Positions 8,201 to 15,035 of a DNA stretch of 15,103 bases are shown here, piece after piece (position 1 is the stretch's first letter; each line of letters starts with the position of its first letter). Made by a program: the position numbers and the translations under genes. Origin of the DNA: Spirosomataceae bacterium (lineage in GTDB: Bacteria; Bacteroidota; Bacteroidia; Cytophagales; Spirosomataceae). The stretch covers positions 1 through 15,103 of the forward strand of contig JALOLW010000090.1 in assembly GCA_025455795.1 (NCBI GenBank), written 5' to 3'. Under the pieces are notes generated by a model, which saw nothing but the letters and a program-made list of their open reading frames with translations, ran no database searches and was not told the origin of the DNA.

Positions 8201-8306
8201 CCGCCCCGTTGGAGTCGGAAATTTTGCCAGAGATACCAATGTCTTGGGCTTGGGCCACGGTCAAGAGCAACCATGAAATGGCAAGGAGATATAACCTTTT
8301 GGACAT
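5295..8306 (-). CDS. SusC/RagA family TonB-linked outer membrane transporter
   Basis: The protein is 1003 residues from the ATG at 8306, chosen over an in-frame ATG at 8423 because it gives a proper signal peptide (MSKRLYLLAISWLLLTVAQA). Order of parts: carboxypeptidase-regulatory-like beta domain, about 23-95 (GISGKISDSNGAAIPGANVTVKGT); TonB-box-like strand EVVVVGYGTQ (103-112); plug domain, about 113-240, with the SusC hallmarks PLYVIDG (177-183) and EVLKDASAAAIYGARAANGV (210-229); and a long beta-barrel ending in the aromatic SYLVGLQVSF. By family knowledge it imports oligosaccharides across the outer membrane using TonB energy, paired with the SusD lipoprotein encoded just downstream. It is the first gene of the minus-strand locus and faces the LacI-type regulator gene across a palindrome-rich spacer, so control by that regulator is likely. 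Confidence 0.97.
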   Translation of the reverse strand: MSKRLYLLAISWLLLTVAQAQDIGISGKISDSNGAAIPGANVTVKGTQKGAVSNADGRYTLAGVSSKATLVFSYIGYVSQEVAVNGRSVIDATLATDTKSLNEVVVVGYGTQRKIETTGSIASVKAADLVQTPIANVAQGLQARVAGVQITQNSSAPGGNISVRIRGTNSINGSSEPLYVIDGIQISNGGGVNDVSPLSQINPNDIESVEVLKDASAAAIYGARAANGVVLITTKRGKSGSTRVMYDAYYGTQEVAKKIEMTNAAEFAQLENDVIKQTIYANPASLGEGTNYQDLIFRKAPIQNHQLSITGGSEKTQLSLALNYFNQDGIVINSNFSRYSIRLNLDHQVNKWLRTGTSLLYTNSSSDRIPTGQTSIDAPAFTSSVLGAALSAPPNLLPYREDGTVWPFGDQFNGRYRENANPLGLAQIIDKTTTNRLLGNLYFDVALAKGLSYRADFNLIQSTALNDFYSPRSIVNVADIATAGSARKGNSYGMNLLHESILTYQTKIGEAHSLKFTGVFGTQKNDASNNSITSSIFPNDATTNEAVQLGTNRNVSSGRSESRLDSYMARVNYGFHDKYFVDFTARVDGASQFGANHKYGFFPAISAAWRIIEESFMKSQTLFSDLKLRASYGITGNAAAIGPYNSLALIGGGTINDYQFNHLYVTGLAPSGIANPDLRWEKSTQTNVGLDVSLLNNRFGLVIDYYNKRTDDLLFVQALPLSSGYGTITGNFASLENKGVEIAANAGILNGAVKWNVSGNITFNRNKLLSLASGAQRFAVNNFTTLEVGQPLGVFRTYVFDGLYQTGESILPGSDSRLGGHKVRDVNGDGRISVDDQIITGDANPNFIFGFSTDLRYKNFDMSGFFAGVQGNQVYNLIRYTFENPGGGRALYKGVVNRWTPTNPSNEWASVLQGGRLPVSDRFMEDGSFLRCKNLTLGYTLPRIKGIANARVYVSGNNLFTITKYTGYDPEVNTYGSSNTIIGVDNLVYPVAKSYLVGLQVSF

Positions 8307-8452
8307 AATTGATAGAAGGTTTGAAATTGAAAAAATACAAAAAAGGAAAAAATAGCCAGAAAGAGTGTAAGCCGTTTTACAAGCACTTTTGGATGAATGT
8401 AGAAGCAATAATTTAATATTCAAGAGAAAAAATAGAAAAAAAACAATAAAAA

Positions 8453-8486
8453 CTATCGGGAACTTTCCCGAAAAAGGTTTCGATAG
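8453..8486. promoter_or_regulatory. Nested palindromes, candidate operator for the divergent LacI-type regulator
   Basis: TCGGGAA (8456-8462) and TTCCCGA (8465-8471) form a perfect inverted repeat with a 2-base centre. An outer pair CTATCG (8453-8458) and CGATAG (8481-8486) encloses it, with further partial matching inward. The inner and outer pairings share bases, so they would exclude each other as DNA hairpins but could be overlapping protein sites. LacI-family dimers bind short palindromes, and the site is about 150 bases upstream of each start codon. Function is inferred. Confidence 0.45.
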
Positions 8487-8581
8487 GTAGATTTTTTGAA
8501 AAAAGTGTTTTAAACTAAAAATGAAGTACCAGTAATGGCATTTTAGAATAAAGAAGTAATTTATTGGAATAGTACAAGATT

Positions 8582-8591
8582 AAGCATGCTT
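8582..8591. promoter_or_regulatory. Perfect 10-base palindrome upstream of the LacI-type regulator
   Basis: AAGCATGCTT is fully self-complementary and lies 45 bases before the regulator start codon, where an autoregulatory site would be expected. It is short enough to occur by chance, and it lacks the central CG common in LacI-family operators, so support is weak. Confidence 0.25.
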
Positions 8592-8636
8592 GTTAATGGA
8601 AAGTTCGACATTCAAAACTTAAAACTCGACACTTGA

Positions 8637-9791
8637 TTGGTTTCCTGTCCCAAATGTAACGAAGTAAGTGCCGTTCAGAAAGCGGGCATTGTGCGTGGCA
8701 AGCAGCGGTATTGTTGCAAGTCTTGCGACTTTCATTTTACCTTGCCCGACCTTACCACCGCGCCGCAAACCAAACGGCACCAAGTAACCATCGTGGACAT
8801 TGCGGAGGAATTGGGCATTTCCAAATCCACCGTCTCGCGGGCGTTGCGTGGGCATACCGACATCCACGCGGGTACACGTCAGATGGTACTGGATTTGGCG
8901 CAACAATTGGAATATCAGCCCAATCCGCTGGCCAATGCCCTGCTCAAAAGCAAGACCAATACGGTAGGTATCATTGTCCCCGAGTTCAGGCATTATTTTT
9001 TTCCAGCCACCATTATTGGGGCGCAAGAGGTGCTTTCGGCAGCGGGCTACAACGTAATGATTTGCCAATCTGACGAATCTTACGAAACCGAAGTGGCCAA
9101 CGTCAAAGCCTTGATGAGCAGTCGCGTGGACGGATTGCTGGTGTCGTTGTCGAGTCAGACCAACAATTTTGACCATTTTCGAGCGGTTCAGCGTCGTGAC
9201 GTGCCTTTGGTATTTTTCAACCGCGTTTGTCCCGAACTCGACACGCCCCAAGTGGTGGTAGAAGATTATGCGGGGGCGTTTGCGGCGGTAGAACACCTCA
9301 TTGAGCAGGGTTATCGGCGCATAGCCCACTTGACGGGGCCATCTACGCTGCAAGTGAGTCATCTACGGTTGCAAGGGTACTTAGATGCGCTCCAAAAGCA
9401 CGGGTTAGTGCCAGAAAATGAATTGATCATTCACTATGATTTGACGCCCGAAAAAGCGCGGATTTATGCCAACTATCTACTAAGTTTGCCGCAGCCACCC
9501 GACGCTATTTTTGCGCTCAATGACCCTACTGCCATCGAAATCATGCTCGTTGCTAAAGCGCGAGGTGTGAAGATTCCGCAAGAGTTGGGCGTCGTAGGAT
9601 TTAGCAACGACCCCATGTCGGCCATCATTGAGCCACCGCTCACCACTGTTGCTCAACCCGTCCATGAAATCGGGCGACAAGCGGCGCAGTTGCTGTTGGA
9701 ACAAATGAACGACGCGCCACCCCGTAGGGCAGTCTTGACGACCCAATTACTTGTTCGTGGGTCGTCGCAATTGGAAAGACAAAAAAAATGA
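8637..9791 (+). CDS. LacI-family transcriptional regulator with N-terminal IS1-type zinc ribbon
   Basis: The protein has 384 residues. The start is TTG at 8637, directly after an in-frame TGA; no ATG occurs before the DNA-binding domain, so TTG is the only common start codon that keeps residue 1 next to the zinc ribbon. Residues 4-35 form a four-cysteine ribbon (C4, C7, C27, C30) in the pattern CPKC...GKQRYCCKSCDFHFT, close to the zinc ribbon of InsA/IS1-type transposases. Residues 50-72 are a typical LacI helix-turn-helix (TIVDIAEELGISKSTVSRAL), then the hinge NPLANALLKSKTNTVGIIVP and a periplasmic-binding-protein-like sugar-sensing domain, about 108-375 (AVEHLIEQGYRRIAHLTG, VVGFSNDP). LacI members are usually near 340 residues, the excess being the ribbon. 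Divergent from SusC and followed 34 bases later by the AraD1-like gene, it likely controls both in response to a sugar or sugar acid. Confidence 0.93.
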   Translation: MVSCPKCNEVSAVQKAGIVRGKQRYCCKSCDFHFTLPDLTTAPQTKRHQVTIVDIAEELGISKSTVSRALRGHTDIHAGTRQMVLDLAQQLEYQPNPLANALLKSKTNTVGIIVPEFRHYFFPATIIGAQEVLSAAGYNVMICQSDESYETEVANVKALMSSRVDGLLVSLSSQTNNFDHFRAVQRRDVPLVFFNRVCPELDTPQVVVEDYAGAFAAVEHLIEQGYRRIAHLTGPSTLQVSHLRLQGYLDALQKHGLVPENELIIHYDLTPEKARIYANYLLSLPQPPDAIFALNDPTAIEIMLVAKARGVKIPQELGVVGFSNDPMSAIIEPPLTTVAQPVHEIGRQAAQLLLEQMNDAPPRRAVLTTQLLVRGSSQLERQKK

Positions 9792-9825
9792 AAACCATTT
9801 TTCAAGCGATAAAACAATCAAGAAT

Positions 9826-10827
9826 ATGCGCATCATTCAACTCAGACACCCGCAATGGGGACGTAAAGTGGCCGTAGTAAACGAGCCAAATTTGGTGATA
9901 ATCAGTCATTTTGAAAGTGTTTTTCACCTGGCCCAAGCGGCTTTGGCCAATCGGCAGTCACTGACAAAGTTCATTGAAGAACACCAATCGTCGCAGACAG
10001 TCGGGTATGAACAAGTCTATGAGGGGAAGTCAGACTGGAAGATACTACCAGCCATAGACCACCCTACAGACTCTCGCCATTGCATGGTATCAGGAACGGG
10101 TCTGACGCACAAAGCCAGTGCCGAAAATCGCCAAAAAATGAACCAAGCCCAAGCCGACAATCAACTCACCGACAGCATGAAAATGTACCAGTGGGGAGAA
10201 CAAGGCGGCAAACCAGCTACGGGTCAGATAGGTACTCAACCCGAATGGTTTTACAAAGGCAATGGGAGCGTATTGAGAGGCCACAACGAGGCATTGATTT
10301 GGCCCAATTATGGCAATGACGGCGGCGAAGAACCCGAAGTAGCGGGTATTTATATCAACGACCACGAGGGCAATCCGCACCGAATTGGGTTTGCCACGGG
10401 CAATGAGTTCTCAGACCACGTGATGGAGAAAAAGAATTACTTGTATTTGGCACCTTCCAAAATCCGTACTTGTTCGATTGGCCCAGAATTGGTCATCACC
10501 GATGCTTTGTCAGATATTTCGGGAGAGGTTTCTATTGTGCGCAATGGGCAGATATTGTGGCAGAAAGCCGTCAAAACGGGAGAAGAAAACATGGCCCACA
10601 GCCTTGCCAACCTCGAATACCATCACTTCAAATACGCCAACCACCGCGTACCGCACGACATTCACGTGCATTATTTTGGGACAGGCGCGTTTAGTTTTGG
10701 TGACAACATCCGCCTTGCCGACGGCGACCTGATGACTGTTCGGTGGGAAGGAATGGGGAGGGCGTTGAAAAATGTGCTTTCAATCGAAAAAACAACCGAA
10801 AAAATGGCTCTCGTCAAAGCACTGTAA
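9826..10827 (+). CDS. AraD1/GguC-type protein, fumarylacetoacetate hydrolase fold
   Basis: The protein has 333 residues; the start is ATG at 9826 (MRIIQLRHPQWGRKVAVV), preferred over in-frame upstream codons that overlap the regulator gene. The N-terminal beginning and the blocks SGTGLTHKASAENR (89-102), EEPEVAGIYIND (168-179), GFATGNEFSDHVMEKKNYLY (188-207) and KIRTCSIGPEL (212-222) match my recollection of AraD1/GguC proteins, including acidic residues that in this fold bind a divalent metal. Known relatives act on 2-keto-3-deoxy sugar acids, for example dehydrating 2-keto-3-deoxy-L-arabonate in oxidative pentose breakdown, presumably in the cytoplasm; no signal peptide is present. It follows the LacI-type regulator by 34 bases and is probably co-transcribed. 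The family is fairly sure; the exact substrate (arabinose, galactose or a uronic acid derivative) is not. Confidence 0.88.
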   Translation: MRIIQLRHPQWGRKVAVVNEPNLVIISHFESVFHLAQAALANRQSLTKFIEEHQSSQTVGYEQVYEGKSDWKILPAIDHPTDSRHCMVSGTGLTHKASAENRQKMNQAQADNQLTDSMKMYQWGEQGGKPATGQIGTQPEWFYKGNGSVLRGHNEALIWPNYGNDGGEEPEVAGIYINDHEGNPHRIGFATGNEFSDHVMEKKNYLYLAPSKIRTCSIGPELVITDALSDISGEVSIVRNGQILWQKAVKTGEENMAHSLANLEYHHFKYANHRVPHDIHVHYFGTGAFSFGDNIRLADGDLMTVRWEGMGRALKNVLSIEKTTEKMALVKAL

Positions 10828-11189
10828 CGTTCAGGATTTGAGGCGATGATTCCATTCTTATTCTGAAGCAAGCCCCCTCTCCTACCCTACCCCAAAAGCT
10901 GTTGAAGCAATATCTATGCTCAATAAGAAATGTGTTTATTTGTCTAAATTTTTGTTTCAATATTTAAGAAGTTGAGCAAAAGTTTTCGGGTGTATCCCCA
11001 CAAGTGTTTTGAACCCTTGTGGGGCTGAATGCGACGAATCAAGCACCCGAAAACTTTTTCTGTAGTACTTAACCAACTGATTTTGCGTAGAAATGGCTCT
11101 TTTGCAGCGTACACCTTTCCGTAAGTTTTCGTAGGTTTGCACAATTTGTCTTGGCTTTCCTAAACCTAAAAAACCTGTTTCAATAAGTT
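10828..11189. other. 362-base convergent intergenic region with a nested hairpin
   Basis: This spacer lies between the AraD1-like gene (plus) and the AlkC-like gene (minus), which converge on it, so it should hold transcription ends for both. Its main content is the nested inverted repeat at 10978-11058. A minus-strand open frame of about 61 codons ending near 10957 runs through the hairpin and ends GFKTLVGIHPKTFAQLLKY, faintly like the beginning of some IS5-type transposases. I do not regard it as a supported gene. The rest shows nothing recognisable. Confidence 0.55.
10978..11058. repeat. Nested hairpin, 15-bp perfect outer stem and 9-bp perfect inner stem
   Basis: The outer arms AAAAGTTTTCGGGTG (10978-10992) and CACCCGAAAACTTTT (11044-11058) pair perfectly over 15 bases. 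Inside, CCCCACAAG (10996-11004) and CTTGTGGGG (11016-11024) pair perfectly over 9 bases with an 11-base loop. Total length is 81 bases. On the plus strand the outer stem ends in a T run and could terminate the AraD1-like transcript about 150 bases after its stop; it is nearly symmetrical and could serve the minus strand too. It could equally be a miniature transposable element with 15-bp ends, though no target duplication is visible. Confidence 0.7.
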
Positions 11190-12320
11190 TTATGAAGCCA
11201 ACAAATCAAATTCAAATGCCGCCATGATGGTGCCGTTGATTTGAATTTCGATTTTATGTACGCCCGTATAAAGCGTGCGAGTGGTCATATCTGCCCTAAA
11301 AACATGGCGTTTTTGGAGAGCAACGGGCTTATTTGACGCAATATCTATGGTTTGAAGTTTGAAAACCTTTTTGTTGGTCAATGTGCCTTGTTTGCTTTGA
11401 AAATACACCAGATAATCAATCACGATTTGCTTTGCTTCTGTGGCACTGATATTGAACGAAAAAGCCAGACTTTCGCCTATTTTTACGGCTTCGTCGTGGG
11501 TTAAATTACTTACCGTTAGGCCATCACTATTGCCAAAACCGAGCAGTGTCAATGCCTCCTCGTGTCCATTTTTGACCAAAGTTCGCGTCGAATGTTTTAG
11601 GATAAAACTCATTTCAGTTTCCTGTTGCTTCCCTGAATTTTTCCAAATTTTCAGGGTTTCCACCACAGTATCAGGTTGAATTTTGGCGATGTCGTTTAGG
11701 TGGTTGGCAACGCTGCGGGTTACATAGCGGGTTTTATCGGCAAAAAGTTGGTGCAAAATCGGCAAGGCTTCTGCGGGCTGAATATTTATCTTTTGCGACC
11801 ACGGCAACTTAGGGCGTGTACCTTCGCTGCACAACCTACGGACGTGGTAGTTGTCGTCATTGGACCATTCATAAAGCGTCTTTAAGGTTTCTTTGGGAAA
11901 GGCGTTGATAAAATACCGAATGGCATCTTCTGCCGAAAAACGTTGGGTCATTTCTTTGAGTGCTGTCAACGAAAACGCCAAATGCTCTTGGGTACAACCA
12001 TAGTGAGCGACAAAATCGGAATAAGGGGCGTAAATAAAATCTCCAAAATCGTCGTCTGTTAAGTTTTTGTCCAACGGTGGTGGCAACGCACTCAGTAGCA
12101 CTCCGACAGCGGCTTGATAGTCGGCAGGTAAGTATTTTTTCAAACACGCCCGAATATGCACAATGCGTTCTTTGAGTTCTAACCTTGGAAAAGCGACCAA
12201 TACCGCCTGCTCAAAATTTTCTTTTTCAAAGGTGGGGTACACATTTTTGATGGCATCCGCCAATAACGCGACTTTAACGGCATTGAAAAGATGGTCTTTC
12301 AATGAAAATTTTTCTTTCAT
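11190..12320 (-). CDS. alkC: AlkC-like DNA alkylation repair protein with C-terminal Ig-like domain
   Basis: The 376-residue protein starts at ATG 12320 and has no signal peptide, so it is cytoplasmic. Residues 1 to about 265 are helical and HEAT-like. The block EWSNDDNYHVRRLCSEGTRP (151-170), continuing KLPW, is the characteristic AlkC motif. Residues about 268-374 are beta-rich with KVFKLQTID (318-326) and RADMTTRTLYTGVHKIEI (342-359), matching the Ig-like C-terminal domain known in AlkC but not AlkD. Family members are DNA glycosylases that excise cationic N3-methylpurines such as 3-methyladenine. AlkD is the main alternative but lacks the C-terminal domain. It lies 18 bases after an outer membrane receptor gene on the same strand, so the two are likely co-transcribed, an unexpected pairing of functions. 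The family is confident; the activity is by homology. Confidence 0.92.
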   Translation of the reverse strand: MKEKFSLKDHLFNAVKVALLADAIKNVYPTFEKENFEQAVLVAFPRLELKERIVHIRACLKKYLPADYQAAVGVLLSALPPPLDKNLTDDDFGDFIYAPYSDFVAHYGCTQEHLAFSLTALKEMTQRFSAEDAIRYFINAFPKETLKTLYEWSNDDNYHVRRLCSEGTRPKLPWSQKINIQPAEALPILHQLFADKTRYVTRSVANHLNDIAKIQPDTVVETLKIWKNSGKQQETEMSFILKHSTRTLVKNGHEEALTLLGFGNSDGLTVSNLTHDEAVKIGESLAFSFNISATEAKQIVIDYLVYFQSKQGTLTNKKVFKLQTIDIASNKPVALQKRHVFRADMTTRTLYTGVHKIEIQINGTIMAAFEFDLLAS

Positions 12321-12338
12321 ATCGGTCGTGAAAAGAGT

Positions 12339-14798
12339 TTAAAACTCGCGCTCGCCAAACTCACTGGAAGGGAGTTTGGTTTTGCGGTCGGTTTTGTTGA
12401 AACTGTACGAGAGGTTGAGCAAGAAAATATTGGTTTCTTGGACGTAGTTGGTGGTAGTGTAGAAGTTGCTGCCCCAAGTGCTGATGCGTTGCTCGTTTAC
12501 TTTCATGTTGCCAAAAGCCGTATTTTGCCACAGCAGCGACAAGCTGACTTTGTTGTTCAGCATTGTTTTTTTGATGGAAAGATTGGGTTGATAAAACCGC
12601 GAATCTTCGCCCTGCGCCGTCACCCGGGCTGATAAATACGACACATTGAACTGCGTACTCAGCGTAGGGGTAATTTGATAGTTGAGGTTGGAATTGATAG
12701 AATACACCCACCCCTGGCTATTGACTATCACCGACTTATCAAAGAGCGTGCCGTTGATTTTGAGGTTGTAAACATTGCCACCAATAAACCATTTCAATTT
12801 TTTGACGGGAACCAGTGTCACCCCAATTTCGGTACCCATGAGGCGCGCTTTGCCCGCGTTGGTATAGACACGGTTCAAGATGGTGTCGTTGTAAACGCTA
12901 TTGACGCGATTGACGATGTCGGTGATTTGTTGGCGATAGACATTCCAGTACAACGAGCCTTTCTTGAAATCTTTGGTGATGCCCGTTTCGTAAATTCCCA
13001 CAAACTCGGGGCGAATGTTGGGGTCGCCTTGTTCGAGGGTTTCGCTGTGTTCGCGTTCGGGGTAAGGGTTGAGTTCGTTGTTGGTAGAACGCTGCACCCG
13101 CCGACTGTACGCCACTTTCCATTTCGTGTCTTTGCCCAAATCGTAGAGTACATTGACTGAGGGAAACAAGTTGGAAAGTTTCAAAATATTGGGTTGGCTG
13201 CCGCGATTGTCCGTAAACTCCCGATAGGCATTTTCGTAGCGCAAGCCCGACGAAAACTCTACCTTTTTGAACTTGCCCGCGTATTGAGTATAAAGCCCGT
13301 GAATCGTATTCAACACCGCCACTTGGGCCGAAAACGCAGGGTTGATAATCAAGGGGCGGTTGTTGCCGCTTCTTTCGGCATAGACAAAAACGCCATCCTG
13401 CTGCTGCTGTCGAAACTGATAGCCCATCGAAAGTTTGCCCACGCCGATTTGTTTTTCGTAATCTATTTTGAGGCGAAGGGCTTTGAGAGGGTTAGAGCCA
13501 GTGTTGAGCGTGTATTGGAGCGTGTCTTTATTATTGGCAATGTTGATGTTGCTGTTTTTGGTAAAACCGTCAATCAACGCATCTTCGTATAAGCCTGATA
13601 GTGAAAGAGTTGAAGCGTTTCTGAATTTGTGGGTGTAGTCAAGGTTGAAAACCTTAAACTCACCCGATTTCAAGACCAAGTTGGGATTGAAATACCGCGC
13701 TCTGCCCACCACTCGTTGGGTGAGTAAGTTGGTTTTGGTGTTGTTTTGGTAATAAATATCGGCGGTGCGGTACTGGTCACGGCCACCGAGATACAGCCCG
13801 CCCGCAAGTTCATCGTTTTTTGAAATAGTGTAAATGGCCGATGCCCTAAAACCGTAGTTTTCGCGTTTGAAGCTCCGCTCGCCGTCGCTCGGGAAACTCG
13901 TAAAAATGTTGTTGATGGTCGTATTGACATCACCCACACGCCTGCCCGCGATGTCGTTTTTGAGGTAGTTGGCCGACATCGAAACATCCCATTTTCCTTT
14001 GCGGTAGTTGAGTGTAAGGTCAGCACCGTAGCGGCGCGGTTCGGTGGCGTTTTCATAGACTTTGATACGAGGGAGGCCGTACTGTACATTGGTTGTCAGC
14101 GAAAGACCATCGTTAGTGCCTGTTTTGGTCACGATATTGATGATACCTGCTTTGCCGTCGGCGTCGTATTTGGCCGAGGGAGCGGTTATCATTTCGATTT
14201 TTTCGATGGTATTGGCAGGAATCTGCGACAAAATCGTGGCGGCGTCAATTTGGGTAGGTTTGCCATTGACCAAAATCAAAAAGCCTTTGGACCCTCGCAC
14301 GGAAATTTCGCCCTCCGCATTGACCATCACCGAGGGGATGTTGCGAAGTACGTCGGTGGCTGTGCCGCCTTTGGCTACTTCAAACTGCTCGGCTTTAAAT
14401 ACCTGTTTTTCGAGTGTCGCTACCACGTTGGGTTTGATACCCGTGACCGTGACGGCCTCCATCTGCTGACTCAGCGGCGACAACCCAATCGCGCCAAGGT
14501 CGAGGCGTTGGCTGGCTTTATCGTAGCCGACTTCAATGTATTTGGTTTTGTAGCCTACGTACTCCACCCTAATCACGTATTTGTCATCCTTGAGGCCCAC
14601 AAATTGAAACGAACCGCGGTCGTCGGCTACTTCGCCTTTGACCAAGCTGCCGTTTGACTCTAAGCGAATCGTAGCAAAAGCCAGCGGCTCGGTAGTCAGC
14701 GAGTCAATGAGTTTACCTTTGATGGAGCTACCAGACTGGGCAGCTGATTCCCAAGCGAATAGGAGTAAGCAAGTGGGAATAATAATCAATTTTGACAT
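12339..14798 (-). CDS. TonB-dependent-receptor-like outer membrane beta-barrel protein (PF14905 type)
   Basis: The 819-residue protein starts at ATG 14798 with a signal peptide (about MSKLIIIPTCLLLFAWESAA). Residues about 23-110 form a carboxypeptidase-regulatory-like domain (IKGKLIDSLTTEPLAFATIR). Residues 115-228 form a TonB plug-like domain with VLRNIPSVMVNAEGEISVRG (150-169), LVNGKPTQ (176-183) and PSAKYDADGKAGIINIVTK (207-225). The remainder alternates beta strands of a large barrel, up to LLNLSYSFNKT near the end; a short charged tail follows rather than the usual terminal aromatic strand. This is the non-SusC branch of Bacteroidota receptors, which has no SusD partner and whose ligands are mostly unknown. 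An AlkC-like gene follows after 18 bases. The upstream region carries a perfect 17-bp palindrome and a promoter-like box, so it is probably regulated. Confidence 0.94.
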   Translation of the reverse strand: MSKLIIIPTCLLLFAWESAAQSGSSIKGKLIDSLTTEPLAFATIRLESNGSLVKGEVADDRGSFQFVGLKDDKYVIRVEYVGYKTKYIEVGYDKASQRLDLGAIGLSPLSQQMEAVTVTGIKPNVVATLEKQVFKAEQFEVAKGGTATDVLRNIPSVMVNAEGEISVRGSKGFLILVNGKPTQIDAATILSQIPANTIEKIEMITAPSAKYDADGKAGIINIVTKTGTNDGLSLTTNVQYGLPRIKVYENATEPRRYGADLTLNYRKGKWDVSMSANYLKNDIAGRRVGDVNTTINNIFTSFPSDGERSFKRENYGFRASAIYTISKNDELAGGLYLGGRDQYRTADIYYQNNTKTNLLTQRVVGRARYFNPNLVLKSGEFKVFNLDYTHKFRNASTLSLSGLYEDALIDGFTKNSNINIANNKDTLQYTLNTGSNPLKALRLKIDYEKQIGVGKLSMGYQFRQQQQDGVFVYAERSGNNRPLIINPAFSAQVAVLNTIHGLYTQYAGKFKKVEFSSGLRYENAYREFTDNRGSQPNILKLSNLFPSVNVLYDLGKDTKWKVAYSRRVQRSTNNELNPYPEREHSETLEQGDPNIRPEFVGIYETGITKDFKKGSLYWNVYRQQITDIVNRVNSVYNDTILNRVYTNAGKARLMGTEIGVTLVPVKKLKWFIGGNVYNLKINGTLFDKSVIVNSQGWVYSINSNLNYQITPTLSTQFNVSYLSARVTAQGEDSRFYQPNLSIKKTMLNNKVSLSLLWQNTAFGNMKVNEQRISTWGSNFYTTTNYVQETNIFLLNLSYSFNKTDRKTKLPSSEFGEREF

Positions 14799-14938
14799 GG
14801 TGGAGTTTTAATTAGGTAAGTGTACAAACAATATGTTCGCCATTATTTAGAGATTAAAACAATAAAAGCACTTCCACAAGTAGTTAACAGCTTACTAAGC
14901 CTAACTTCTCGTAAAAGTGCAAATAATTACCGATTTTC

Positions 14939-14955
14939 TGTCTGTATTACAGACA
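14939..14955. promoter_or_regulatory. Perfect 17-bp palindrome, candidate operator
   Basis: TGTCTGT (14939-14945) and ACAGACA (14949-14955) are exact inverted copies around ATT. The site lies between the outer membrane receptor gene (minus, start at 14798) and the gene that begins near 15059 (plus), and just downstream of a minus-strand promoter-like box at 14969-14976. Its size and symmetry fit a dimeric repressor or activator site; which protein binds is unknown. Confidence 0.5.
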
Positions 14956-14968
14956 CAATTCAGTGGGA

Positions 14969-14976
14969 CAAATTTA
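14969..14976 (-). promoter_or_regulatory. Bacteroidota-type -7 box (TAnnTTTG) for the receptor-alkC pair
   Basis: Read on the minus strand the bases are TAAATTTG, an exact match to the TAnnTTTG box of the main sigma factor in Bacteroidota. No clear TTTG -33 element is seen at the expected distance, so activator help or a chance match is possible. It would give a leader of about 160 bases before the start at 14798, with the 17-bp palindrome in the first bases of the transcript. Confidence 0.35.
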
Positions 14977-15035
14977 CGATATTTTGTCATCATTGTTGAT
15001 AGTATTTGGTTCTTTATGATTTTACTTGAAAGTTG

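Larger units (their letters stand above)
8307..8636. other. 330-base divergent intergenic control region
   Basis: This A/T-rich spacer separates the SusC start (minus strand) from the LacI-type regulator start (plus strand), so it must contain the promoters for both. It holds a compound palindrome at 8453-8486 and a perfect 10-base palindrome at 8582-8591. I found no exact TAnnTTTG promoter box in either direction. There is no supported gene; an in-frame extension of SusC to 8423 is possible but unlikely. Confidence 0.6.

Noticed and set aside
8307..8423. N-terminal extension of SusC from an ATG at 8423
   Set aside because: The extra 39 residues place a second hydrophobic stretch before a complete, normal signal peptide that starts at the ATG at 8306; the shorter start fits the family.
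8619..9362. 247-codon minus-strand open frame opposite the LacI-type gene
   Set aside because: Antisense to a clear LacI-family coding sequence; the composition is typical of a shadow frame and no domain is recognisable.
9788..9877. 29-codon reading frame whose ATG overlaps the LacI-type stop codon as ATGA
   Set aside because: It begins MKTIFQAIKQSRIC and runs out of frame across the AraD1-like start. Translational coupling is conceivable, but the peptide has no features and the AraD1-like ATG at 9826 explains the region.
10944..11144. Small minus-strand reading frames of 61-66 codons in the convergent spacer
   Set aside because: They lack an ATG start, run through a perfect nested hairpin, and show only faint likeness to a transposase N-terminus (GFKTLVGIHPKTFAQLL); not enough for a gene or pseudogene call.
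14868..14920. GCACTT/AAGTGC inverted repeat in the receptor leader region
   Set aside because: Arms of only 6 bases separated by 41 bases in A/T-rich DNA are expected by chance.
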